Shown: positions 60,201 to 64,000 of the stretch, in pieces
How the letters are laid out: each line of letters begins with the position of its first letter
How positions within the stretch are numbered: position 1 is the stretch's first letter
DNA from: Heterobilharzia americana
Lineage: Eukaryota; Platyhelminthes; Trematoda; Strigeidida; Schistosomatidae
DNA length: 64,000 nt
Reading direction: 5' to 3'
Assembly: GCA_944470555.2 (NCBI GenBank)
Contig: OX104127.1
Coordinates: 152,907,776 to 152,971,775, forward strand
Program-made: the position numbers and the translations under genes
Notes under the pieces: model-generated
Seen by the model: only the letters and a program-made list of their open reading frames with translations
Told to the model about the DNA's origin: nothing
The model's database searches: none

Positions 60201-61322
60201 AACTTATAAATGCACAGAAATACAGCATATTGCTATTCCCGGGATACCTGTGTCGAATTACAGATTTTTGTACTGGTTGAATCAACTACCACAACCAAAA
60301 TCACGCTCAGTTTTCTTTTCATTCATCAGTCTAGACGAGACGCTAATGTAACATCAAATGTTTGTTTCACATTACTGCCTTTAATACTGTCATTTTTAGC
60401 ATTGTTGAGTTGCGGTGCTTATTTAGCTTAAAAATATTGTATTAGGAGTGGATTTGTTGAAATATTACATGATGACATACTGTATCACACAGATTGTTTG
60501 GAAGAAAGCAATTGTTATCATTAGTATAATTGTTTTTATATCATGCTGTCGTTGATTGGACCGAATTGATTAGTCTCCATTGGCATATGGGCTCCTGTGC
60601 GGGTGCCTTGATATTGCCTGTGTTCTAATTATATTAGTGATGGGTCGTGGCTAGCAGTGGAATCCAAAATACGCATTTCGTCCTATTTGGGACTCATCAG
60701 CTGGATTCCACTGGTAGTTACGATCCATCATCAATATTATTATTATTATTGTCATAGTCGACAAAGTGTGATTCAGTCACTGAAGTACATATAGAAATTC
60801 TTGAAAGTCTTAGGTAAGGAAAAACAAGGCTTGGAAATTCCAAACTGCCTTTCATTTTCCGCTTCGCATCTCCAAATGTTTCTTCAAATTAATGAAGGAA
60901 ACTGAAAATGAATATTCCTCACAATATATACGAAGTTAACTAGTAGTAAAGAGGTGTTTCCTAAAATAAACCAGTAAATACATTGTTTTTTGCTTGCTTT
61001 CCAAGTTGAAGTTAAGGGTTTTATTAACGAAGCTAGAATGGCTGCTGAGGCGGCAGCAGCTGCAGCTGCCCAACTCCGTAATGATAATCCGGTTTCTGCT
61101 ATGTTGAACAATTTGACACCAATTAGACGATCAAATTTTCGACCCTCTGGAGAAGGGAGCAGCGATAGTGCAGCTAGTGGTTCTGGTGTAAACCAATTTA
61201 TTGATCACGATTCAAGACTTTTGAGTGATTGGGATCAACCTCTTGGGTCTTATGGTTCTGGAGTTATAGGACCTGAATCAGGATATTCATTACAACGAAG
61301 TTATAATGAGGACGATGACGAG
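27500..61322 (+). CDS. FCHSD2: F-BAR and double SH3 domain protein, FCHSD2 / nervous wreck family (partial gene, 12 exons seen)
   Basis: Exons: 27500-27600, 32394-32519, 32576-32759, 39951-40060, 42155-42218, 43715-43843, 46127-46249, 48226-48321, 49437-49646, 54389-54481, 57185-57236, 61006-61322. Joined they give 535 codons with phase kept at all junctions. The first about 250 residues are an F-BAR domain (LKTIHNEHYAKLQGKHALET, LLDDLR, KQRAVIEREYGQSLQKL, VWNIWHSLL, ARSATAKNEYLFQLTAINAH). TLDGELYEKL and IQYHFEPIKGDE follow human FCHSD2 closely, then come coiled-coil segments (exons 9-11) and an Ala-, Ser- and Gly-rich linker (exon 12). Family role: membrane-curving endocytic adaptors that bind WASP and intersectin/Dap160 through two SH3 domains and act at plasma membrane and synapse. 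The start-codon exon and SH3 exons are not found; the SH3 part must lie beyond 64000. Introns grow to 7.2 kb and are packed with repeats. Confidence 0.9.
27937..28102 (-). mobile_element. tRNA-derived SINE, family 1 (copy 2), antisense in FCHSD2 intron
   Basis: On the minus strand it starts GTTGTGACTCAGTGGTG (A-box-like) and has ATGGGTTCAAACCCAG (a near-consensus B box, at 28041-28052) about 40 nt later. Then GCTCCACCTATCGAGGTTTGG and a unique body ending GTGCACAAGGTGGTTGAGCT. The A-box/B-box spacing is that of a tRNA promoter. It aligns with 4097-4240 (+). Confidence 0.72.
28471..31683 (+). mobile_element. RTE-like LINE, copy C, in FCHSD2 intron (sense)
   Basis: Same 3.2-kb body as copy B, collinear at offset 5430. 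Near-identity runs from about 28485 to 31674. Outside that it is still recognisable but diverged: 5' TCGCCCAGTTAACTGG against TCGCCTGGTTAACTAA in B, and 3' GAAGCCCTATTTTTCACTAT against GAATCCCTGTGTTCTGC. It lacks the 975-bp 5' flank of A and B and has no clean AAT tail. It sits in the sense direction in the 4.8-kb intron between exons 27500-27600 and 32394-32519. Confidence 0.9.
28730..31674 (+). pseudogene. Endonuclease-reverse transcriptase pseudogene of RTE copy C
   Basis: EN: GICESRWNGSELSK (glutamate kept), GDMSAKLGADNTG, then the shared frameshift. RT: CGKAAGPDGIPPEALK, NFIDFEKAFDSVDQE followed by TGA, then the 4-bp duplication, RTGVKQGCLLSPMIF and DFDFTDELCLMSH. It has the same lesions as copies A and B, so it cannot be autonomous. 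Confidence 0.88.
31684..32393. other. Intron, unclassified
   Basis: Intron sequence between RTE copy C and the next exon. A GC-richer patch at about 31914-32154 has a 69-aa minus-strand frame without recognisable motifs; it may be a fragment of another repeat. Confidence 0.4.
32394..32519 (+). CDS. FCHSD2: FCHSD2 exon (F-BAR)
   Basis: Acceptor ATTTCTAG, donor GTAAGT. Encodes YCKQRAVIEREYGQSLQKL then VNSFLSKKEF. KQRAVIEREY equals human KKAAIEREY. Ends in phase 2. Confidence 0.92.
32576..32759 (+). CDS. FCHSD2: FCHSD2 exon (F-BAR)
   Basis: Separated from the previous exon by an intron of only 56 bp (32520-32575). Encodes KQPNVWNIWHSLLSESNSLA, LSRLRVSDNQQRLSNEL, KPLKLQRLSVNKRVFEQL. Ends in phase 0 at CAG. 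The donor GTAACA is followed at once by a TA microsatellite. Confidence 0.92.
32766..32815. repeat. TA then CTA microsatellite at a 5' splice site
   Basis: About 16 TA units followed by about six ACT units, beginning six bases after the exon end at 32759. Confidence 0.92.
32816..35889. other. Intron, mostly unique AT-rich DNA
   Basis: First part of a 7.2-kb intron. It contains an ATT-rich microsatellite at about 33450-33484. No coding frame or mobile-element motif recognised. Confidence 0.45.
33450..33484. repeat. ATT microsatellite
   Basis: Imperfect ATT/ACT trinucleotide run in the 7.2-kb FCHSD2 intron. Confidence 0.85.
35890..35944 (-). ncRNA. Degenerate hammerhead ribozyme (Penelope/SINE type)
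   Basis: The minus strand reads stem I GTACTT, then CTGAGAA (consensus CTGANGA, with G8 changed to A), GTC-loop-GAC stem II, intact GAAA (35916-35913), the palindromic stem III CAGCTG, and closing stem I AAGTAC. Short stem III hammerheads of this kind occur in Penelope-like and SINE-like elements. The G8 change removes the catalytic base, so it is probably inactive. Confidence 0.6.
35945..37286. other. Intron, nothing recognised
   Basis: AT-rich intron. Short frames (36058-36240 +, 35994-36185 -) are overlapping and show no family signature. Confidence 0.4.
37287..37480 (+). mobile_element. tRNA-derived SINE with hammerhead-like module
   Basis: A pol III-like B box GGTTCTGGGTCCGATCCC (about 37352-37369) precedes a hammerhead-like fold at 37386-37431: stem I GCACTA / TAGTGC, CTGAGGA core, stem II GTTCC / GGGAC. 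The core GAAA is replaced by AAGA (37414-37417). This is the Sm-alpha type of organisation (tRNA promoter followed by ribozyme). Cleavage is unlikely with the altered core. Confidence 0.65.
37790..39110 (+). pseudogene. Penelope-like element remnant (RT and GIY-YIG pieces)
   Basis: 37916-38290 encodes NTTVIRPTFSSQTENFSSSN and later NGKNVISLDISSSFTKLSLI, ETMELVRQRI. This resembles the Penelope RT block 'VSFDVxSLFTNVPLxETxxxI'. At about 38930-39050 another frame reads RDKLPSFITFMCVYQISFSY then EGSYIGCTTRQLN, matching the GIY-YIG endonuclease ('VYQFTCSCGxxYIGRTxRxL') of Penelope-like elements. The parts between are broken. It lies in the sense direction in the 7.2-kb FCHSD2 intron. Confidence 0.62.
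39608..39651. repeat. TA microsatellite
   Basis: About 22 TA units in the FCHSD2 intron. Confidence 0.93.
39951..40060 (+). CDS. FCHSD2: FCHSD2 exon (F-BAR)
   Basis: Acceptor TTTCACTAACAG; donor GTATGG at 40061 keeps frame with the next exon. Encodes GDLAACVQEMVKSHKVYAEE then EKQAQDTRLKTLAAREK. An alternative donor GTAAAA lies six bases downstream (after GTATGG). Confidence 0.85.
40335..40520 (+). mobile_element. Sm-alpha-type hammerhead SINE copy (degenerate)
   Basis: tRNA-like start (CAGTAACTTAGCAG) and B-box-like GGGTTCAAGTTTC (about 40399), then at about 40459-40516 a ribozyme-related stretch: TAATGATTCCGAAATAGAAC followed by ATCTGGATCC. It corresponds to CTGATGAGTCCCAAATAGGAC..ATCCTGGATTCC but with both CTGATGA and GAAA mutated. 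Confidence 0.55.
40985..41170 (+). mobile_element. Sm-alpha-type repeat copy: degenerate hammerhead plus 3' module
   Basis: CTGACAAGTCGCAAACAGGA, TGAATCACGCATCCTGGATT and CTGCTGGTCAC match the Sm-alpha ribozyme with G8 changed to A and GAAA changed to GAAT. It is followed by a module CGGCGGTATCGAGGCATCCG, AGGAGCCCATCTGCCAAT that recurs at 41961-42045 (+) and about 60550-60620 (-). Confidence 0.6.
41210..41345 (+). mobile_element. Sm-alpha-type SINE copy with tRNA-like promoter
   Basis: GTGGCTTAGTGGATAAC (A-box-like, about 41223) and GGGTTTGAGCTTC (B-box-like, about 41268), followed at about 41315 by CTGACGAGTCCTAAACAGGA and CTAGT. The CTGANGA half and stem II are intact, but GAAA has become TAGT. 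Confidence 0.6.
41640..41840 (-). mobile_element. Sm-alpha-type SINE copy, antisense
   Basis: On the minus strand: tRNA-like TCGGTAGCCTAGTGTATAAC and a B-box region TTTCGAGTCTCAG, then the ribozyme-derived CTGAAAAGTCTAAAGTAGGA, AGAAACGTGCATCTTGGATT and CTACTGCTGGTCACT. GAAA is kept, but CTGATGA is altered to CTGAAAA. It faces the plus-strand copy at 41210-41345. Confidence 0.6.
41880..42045 (+). mobile_element. Sm-alpha-type repeat 3' module
   Basis: Contains GCCATTATCCATCATT and then GGCGGTATCGAGGCATTCG, CATATGCCAATGGAGACC, AATCAATTCGGT. It matches the module at 41085-41165 (+) and, in reverse complement, 60550-60620. It lacks a ribozyme core. Confidence 0.55.
42155..42218 (+). CDS. FCHSD2: FCHSD2 exon (F-BAR)
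   Basis: Acceptor TTTTTTCCTCTTAAG, donor GTAACT. Encodes IQRRSTDIFHSMAQLHKNYD, K. Starts in phase 2 and ends in phase 0. Confidence 0.87.
42219..43714. other. Intron, nothing recognised
   Basis: 1.5-kb AT-rich intron with no ORF or repeat signature noticed. Confidence 0.5.
43715..43843 (+). CDS. FCHSD2: FCHSD2 exon (F-BAR, conserved core)
   Basis: Acceptor TTTTCTTTCAG, donor GTAAAT. Encodes LVGKCQAFDARSATAKNEYL and FQLTAINAHLKHYFSEDMPV. Human FCHSD2 has SKATHARNDYLLTLAAANAH at this place; this is one of the best conserved parts of the family. Confidence 0.94.
45205..45628 (+). pseudogene. Penelope-like element GIY-YIG endonuclease fragment
   Basis: An open frame of at least 127 aa with DKLPPLATSMYVYQFTCSCR, VRYIDRSLSKRISEHMPAW, SSILEHLTDYDHPVSAGN, TAEAMPINILKPKLCIQNKF, VQSLELQW. 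This is the C-terminal GIY-YIG domain of Penelope-like retroelements. The usual YIG is YID here (Gly to Asp). There is no RT domain in the 1.3 kb upstream inside the intron (43844-46126). Sense to FCHSD2. Open but partial; probably a 5'-truncated copy. Confidence 0.82.
45888..45922. repeat. TA microsatellite
   Basis: About 17 TA units, about 200 bp upstream of the next FCHSD2 exon. Confidence 0.92.
46127..46249 (+). CDS. FCHSD2: FCHSD2 exon (F-BAR)
   Basis: Acceptor TTTTCATTTAG, donor GTAGGT. Encodes TLDGELYEKLSEAFTTLCEN, EIEFCTITQKRFDILFNEAS, H. Human: ALDGNVYDHLKDYLIAFSRT. Confidence 0.93.
46250..48225. other. Intron, nothing recognised
   Basis: 2.0-kb intron, AT-rich, no repeat motif identified. 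A 64-aa frame at 47669-47863 has no signature. Confidence 0.45.
48226..48321 (+). CDS. FCHSD2: FCHSD2 exon
   Basis: Acceptor TTTACGTTAAG, donor GTAAGT. Encodes INRTNAWEDFLKSSPLFDKP, IQYHFEPIKGDE. It aligns with human LQENAVFHKPQPFQFQPCDS, the end of the F-BAR module. Confidence 0.88.
49138..49171. repeat. TA microsatellite
   Basis: About 17 TA units in the intron 48322-49436. Confidence 0.92.
49437..49646 (+). CDS. FCHSD2: FCHSD2 exon (coiled coil, Gln-rich end)
   Basis: Acceptor TTCTATCAATTTAG, donor GTTAGT. Encodes NLEQIARKLSRRLVVHERRI, KSYENELKMLQAGYV, and a Gln-rich end (HQQLQQPQQQQNNS). It corresponds to human LNKEARKWATRVAREHKNIV; the Gln stretch has no counterpart I recall in human. 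Confidence 0.9.
49647..50500. other. Intron, nothing recognised
   Basis: AT-rich. A stretch at about 50095-50145 (GAGACGAAATGTCCTGG, TGGATTCCAGG) recalls a Sm-alpha ribozyme half but lacks the CTGATGA part. Confidence 0.4.
50510..50830 (-). pseudogene. Penelope-like element GIY-YIG fragment, antisense
   Basis: On the minus strand about 50790-50660 reads PLWVTFICV, stop, QFTCSCRAGYVGRTKHSPSK and RISG, matching 'VYQFTCSCGAGYVGRTxRxLxxRIxEH'. Downstream frames are broken. It is in the 4.7-kb intron 49647-54388, opposite in direction to FCHSD2. Confidence 0.65.
51290..51740 (-). mobile_element. RTE-like LINE 3' fragment (tail subfamily of copy A)
   Basis: Minus-strand frames read LLYGSETRRVTKSIFNKLQT, FINSFLRCLDTEDQIRWPER, ISNKELTLATNQP, then KACGQWWRHLKRLQR and LYVPLGIQGKNN, ending in an A/T-rich tail at about 51290. 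This is the RTE C-terminus. The last 150 bp resemble the tail of copy A (10022-10186) more than that of B or C. Confidence 0.78.
51741..53580. other. Intron, nothing recognised
   Basis: 1.8 kb of intron. Frames at 52748-52951 (hydrophobic, 67 aa) and 53282-53551 have no supporting motif. Confidence 0.4.
53590..54200 (+). repeat. Unclassified dispersed repeat, copy 1
   Basis: Aligns with 59960-60545 in the same direction over about 550 bp. Shared blocks include GCCTGCTTAAA..TTGGGCTA, TTTAATTTGTTTTAATCTTT and TAAATAT, GCTAATGTAACA, TGTTTCACA/CGTTTCACAC..TGCCTT.AATACTGT, and GAATTTGTTGGAATATT / GGATTTGTTGAAATATT. This copy ends in an ATT microsatellite (54170-54200). Neither strand keeps an ORF. 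Confidence 0.65.
54389..54481 (+). CDS. FCHSD2: FCHSD2 exon (coiled coil)
   Basis: Acceptor GGTTTTTCTAG, donor GTATGA. Encodes EIENNEELLAFNQEYVEHKV, EELQFAIRREQ, a heptad-rich helix like human AELEQKIDEARENIRKAEI. Confidence 0.87.
54482..57184. other. Intron, nothing recognised
   Basis: 2.7-kb AT-rich intron without a recognised repeat or ORF. Confidence 0.45.
57185..57236 (+). CDS. FCHSD2: FCHSD2 exon (end of coiled coil)
   Basis: Acceptor TTTTCTGTTATAG, donor GTAAGT. Encodes IEHVKIEACLTLLRNSS, the counterpart of human IKLKAEARLDLLKQIG. Ends in phase 1 and joins exon 61006 to give SSIEVKGFINEAR, like human GVSVDTWLKSA. Confidence 0.9.
57237..58399. other. Intron, nothing recognised
   Basis: First part of the 3.8-kb last intron before exon 61006. 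No element recognised before the LINE fragment. Confidence 0.4.
58400..59000 (+). mobile_element. LINE 3' end fragment (same family as 480-1060)
   Basis: Plus-strand translation near 58700-58800 gives RSYVMCKDCRCFTCALRSTS, RVCWDPPVSDVKVKR. Near 58863-58960 it gives WLGHMLSMQD, stop, YAPRGMVITEVGLPCKKDKG. These align with RxEDMxxLxVFDHRCLRSIARVCWDHRVSxxEVRR and WLGHVLRMPxHxxPRRxMLTEVG. Degenerate and 5' truncated, inside the FCHSD2 intron. Confidence 0.68.
59960..60545 (+). repeat. Unclassified dispersed repeat, copy 2
   Basis: Partner of 53590-54200 (same orientation, roughly two-thirds of bases alike by eye). It starts near ACTGAAGAC and GCCTGCTTAAACTTTGGGCTA, ends near TTATCATTAGTATAATTG. 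No coding frame. Confidence 0.65.
60546..60654 (-). repeat. Sm-alpha-type 3' module, antisense
   Basis: The reverse complement reads CTGCTAGCCACGACCCATCA and later ATATCAAGGCACCCGCACAG, GAGCCCATATGCCAATGGAG, ACTAATCAATTCGGTCC. It is the same module as 41085-41165 and 41961-42045, directly downstream of the ribozyme at 60655-60713. Confidence 0.65.
60655..60713 (-). ncRNA. Hammerhead ribozyme, Sm-alpha type, complete core
   Basis: Minus strand, in order: stem I CAGTGGAATCCAG, conserved CTGATGA, stem II GTCC-CAAATA-GGAC, conserved GAAA, short stem III TGC/GTA, then the cleavage triplet ATT and the closing stem I strand TTGGATTCCACTG. Stem I pairs over 13 bp (one G-U). All invariant core bases are present. 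Schistosome Sm-alpha satellite/SINE transcripts are known to self-cleave through this fold. The AUU triplet (usual GUC or AUC) and the weak stem III may lower activity. It is antisense in the intron before FCHSD2 exon 61006. Confidence 0.85.
61006..61322 (+). CDS. FCHSD2: FCHSD2 exon (linker after coiled coil)
   Basis: Acceptor GCTTTCCAAG. Encodes IEVKGFINEARMAAEAAAAA, then AQLRNDNPVSAMLNNLTPIR, a Ser/Gly-rich linker (SGEGSSDSAASGSG), SLLSDWDQPLG-like and acidic NEDDDE. The frame could stop at TAA 61335-61337 (reads VNFK), but GTAAAC at 61323 offers a phase-0 donor. The SH3 domains expected of the family have not yet appeared, so splicing onward is more likely. Confidence 0.85.
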
Positions 61323-61490
61323 GTAAACTTCAAGTAATGTTTACACTTGCTTGGCTTTTAAAATACTTTCACCTTTTTGTATCAGTACAATATTCACATT
61401 GAATTGCTAGGTTATTTCACCTCTTGCTTTCATACAGATGGAAGGCCTAATCATAAATCTAGTGAGTAGTGTAATACTTTTCTCAGCAAG

Positions 61491-61533
61491 CTTAAAAAGT
61501 ACCAGCGTCTGCTCAAAGCTAATCGTCCTGGAG
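61491..61533 (+). other. Candidate small FCHSD2 exon
   Basis: Between AG (TTTTCTCAGCAAG) and GT (GTAATA) the frame entered in phase 0 reads LKKYQRLLKANRPG and leaves in phase 1. It could extend the linker after NEDDDE. There is no homology I can name, so this is only a splice-signal and frame argument. Confidence 0.35.
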
Positions 61534-63464
61534 GTAATATGATATTTCAAGTTGTGGCCGCTCTAGACTGTCCTGTTTTTCTTCCACATTTTAAAGTTCT
61601 AAAAATCATAAACCTGCATCACTCCTGGGTACTCACATTCATTCATCTTAAGATAGCAAGTGAATATATCAGTCCACGTGTACTGTTTCTAGGTGGAATC
61701 GATACACGACACAGCTAAAGTTACTTTAATTGAATAGATGCATTGCTCTAGAGAGCAGTCAGACATTATTTAAGACTGTTATGTCGGGTAATCTTTATTG
61801 AAATCTCTAACTCTTCATTCTGAAGATGTGGCTTATTGGCCTAAACATTTCCCCTTCAATCAAGTGGTTTTGTATGCAAACCTGGCTTCACCTTAATCTA
61901 CCTGAGCAGCTGGGTATTATTATAAGCCTTCACACAACTAGTATAACTGAAAGCCTAGGACGTAAAAACACCTGTGCTGGGTTGAGTTGCACACATTCTT
62001 AATGCATTTTCGTAGGTGGCGCTTTGTTGTATTAACTGTTGTCAGTTTTACCTTTCACTCAGTGATCCGTCGGCTCATTTGGAATACAACACTGAAATAC
62101 TCTGAGCAAAACCAGATAAAGATTGAGAAATTAATCTTTTAAATACCTTGAACAATGCTTAGTGTTTCAAATACTGTTTCTTATCTAGCTGATGTAAAAT
62201 GGCGCTTCACATTTGCAATTCATAGCCTTCTGACTCATTACCTTGATTAGAAACGTCTAAATGGGTCGACTATTCCATCACCGTAGAGATAAACTCATCA
62301 AATTTGGCTATTCGTGATATTAGCCGGGTCATAAGATGTCTTTAATAATTCGAGTCTGCTTAATGCGGTCAAGAAAAGGACTTGTTAAAATCGAAAGGCA
62401 TTTAAGCGTATGTATATTTGTAACTAATTATTTTAAAGCATCTCTTGAGTTTTGTAGAATCACTGCGTGAACAAAGCTAACAGTAGGCTTGAAACAATTG
62501 GTCCCCTTGATAAATTTGAACGTAATAAGAAGATGGAGATTATCTGAAACATGTGATGCATTAACGATATACACTTCGAATAATCTGATTACATGTTAAC
62601 TTGTCGAATAATTTATATAAAACTTAGAAAGCTTAATTAAACCAATGGAATTATAATAAAGGAAGATAACAAGAAAAGAACGGAAATAAGAGGGGAAATC
62701 TAATAACAAAAGATCGAATCGCCACCACCAATAATATGAAGAGTAGGACTTAATACTACCAGAATACGTTTAGTGTAAACATAAAGGGTTTCTGAATATA
62801 TAGAAGGGGTTTGAACTTATGGATAGCAAGTGCTTCAATAAATCTAAGTATTCGTTCTTGATCATATCTAAACAGTACAGTAAAGGACACCTTGACATCA
62901 ATCTTGCGACTAGTTTCTAATATGTGTTTTACTATCGATAAGAAAGGACGATTTTCACTTGGACTTAGTAAACTGTTAGAGGTCATTTGTTTCTGGAGCC
63001 ATTTAGACACACGTTAACCATTCTTAAGTGAATGTCACGGTTGCTCTTTCTATATATGTGTGTCCACACATACATGTAAATTGATAGACACAGTGGGATG
63101 TGATGCGCTCGTTCAAATGGTGTTTACGTTTGTGTTAACACGTGGAGTTTATCTTCTCTACTAATATGACCTTGGCTGCGTAGCATGTCCCGCTAACAAC
63201 TCGTGTGAGGAGTTTCTTCTAGATTAGGCTGTTTAATTCAACTCTCTTCGACGATGTGGTATACACACTTTTCTTAGGGACAAAATACTGATTAATCGGT
63301 GTCAGTGTTTTGGTAATTTGATATGTGTTGATAAATTCAATGGATTACCATTTCGCACTGATGTGTATGTTAGGAATTTCGTTTCTGTTTCTTTTGTGTC
63401 ATCTACGCAAATACGATCAACTTTATTCAATAAACATATGACTATGCCACACTTGTATTGATTA
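61534..63464. other. Probable intron, nothing recognised
   Basis: About 1.9 kb with no SH3-coding exon: I looked for ALYDY, the WW pair and PxxY/SNYV-type ends in all plus frames by eye and saw none. A minus-strand frame at 62756-63010 has no signature. Confidence 0.4.
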
Positions 63465-64000
63465 TTATTATTTGTCCCTTGGGTTCCTAGTAGAACATAG
63501 GGCTTCAGTAGCACGTCCCCATTCCACTCTGTTCTCTGTGGTCTTTTGAACCTGGCTCAACGATAGCCCAGAAGCTCTCATTTCTTCCTCACACGATCTC
63601 CTCCATGTCACCCTTGCCACGGACGCCCAACTCACCGTTTCCCATCTAGGTTCCACTCGAGCAATTGGCCTGGCACGTGATGTCCCCAGTTGGTCTTCTC
63701 AGTGCATGCCCAATCCACCTCCACTTCCTTCTGCAGGTTTGTTGAGCGATAGGTTCTTGGGTGGTTCGTTGCCAGGCAGAGTGAGTTCCTTGTTGCTTAT
63801 TCTTTCTGGCCATCTGAGCTTCAGTAATGGGCGTAGGCAGTTGTTGATGAATGTCTGTAGTTTTTCTTTGAAATGGTTTTCGTAACGCGCCGAGTCTACG
63901 AACCATGTAGAAGCACTGACTTAACTGAATTGGTGTTGAAAATCCGGATGTTGTTCATGCTTTATGCTGATTGCAGCAGATCTTCACACTGGTTTCAGGT
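63465..64000 (-). mobile_element. RTE-like LINE 3' part, antisense, cut by window edge
   Basis: Minus-strand frames: LQTFINNCLRPLLK-like start at about 63860, then RRKWRWIGHALRRPTGDIT (about 63730), EPRWETVSWASVARVTWRRS, CEEEMRASGLSLSQVQKTTE, ATEALCSTRNPRDK, and an AAT-type tail at about 63460-63475. Same family as copies A-C but an independent, more diverged copy. It carries the regular 3' end missing from copy C. The RT domain should lie to the right of the window. Confidence 0.85.

Noticed and set aside
61335..61337. TAA as the true FCHSD2 stop
   Set aside because: Not excluded as an isoform, but the family needs two SH3 domains after this linker and a phase-0 donor lies 12 bases earlier.
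1..64000. CRISPR array, prokaryotic operon, rRNA or functional tRNA genes
   Set aside because: No regular direct repeats with spacers, no rRNA-like blocks; the tRNA-like sequences are decayed SINE promoters.

Overview
The window is eukaryotic and fits a blood fluke (Schistosoma or a close relative such as Trichobilharzia). The base composition is AT-rich, genes are split by GT..AG introns, and two conserved animal genes are recognisable. The rest is mostly typical trematode repeats: RTE-like and CR1/Perere-like LINEs, a Ty3/gypsy remnant, Penelope-like fragments with GIY-YIG domains, tRNA-derived SINEs, and Sm-alpha-type repeats carrying hammerhead ribozymes. The species cannot be fixed from sequence alone. 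No prokaryotic operon, CRISPR array or rRNA was seen.

Layout. 1-1960: nested LINE fragments on both strands. 3373-3876 (-): an apparently intronless ISCA1 (mitochondrial A-type Fe-S assembly protein). 4097-4240: a tRNA-derived SINE. 5941-10186: RTE copy A with 975 bp of 5' flank, then 11036-19860 a graveyard of CR1-like and gypsy remnants. 22080-26325: RTE copy B with the same 975 bp flank. 27500-61322 (+): twelve exons of an F-BAR/double-SH3 gene (FCHSD2 / nervous wreck family). Its start codon exon and both SH3 domains are not found in the window. Introns hold RTE copy C (28471-31683), Penelope-like pieces, a cluster of hammerhead SINE copies (40335-42045), TA microsatellites, an unclassified dispersed repeat present twice (53.6 and 60.0 kb), and an antisense hammerhead ribozyme with all core residues (60655-60713). 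63465-64000 (-): the 3' part of another RTE copy running off the right edge.

Most unusual: the three RTE copies are almost identical yet share the same disabling lesions. Copy A carries a 73-bp segment identical to the gypsy remnant 2.4 kb downstream, replacing 9 bp of its own sequence, and its 3' tail belongs to another RTE subfamily. Copy C is near-identical to B only between two diverged termini. Together this looks like local template switching and gene conversion among dead elements, though assembly error must be excluded.

Exon coordinates of the F-BAR gene were set by eye from splice consensus, reading-frame continuity (all eleven junctions keep phase) and recalled similarity to human FCHSD2. 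Repeat boundaries are approximate unless stated. No database search was run.
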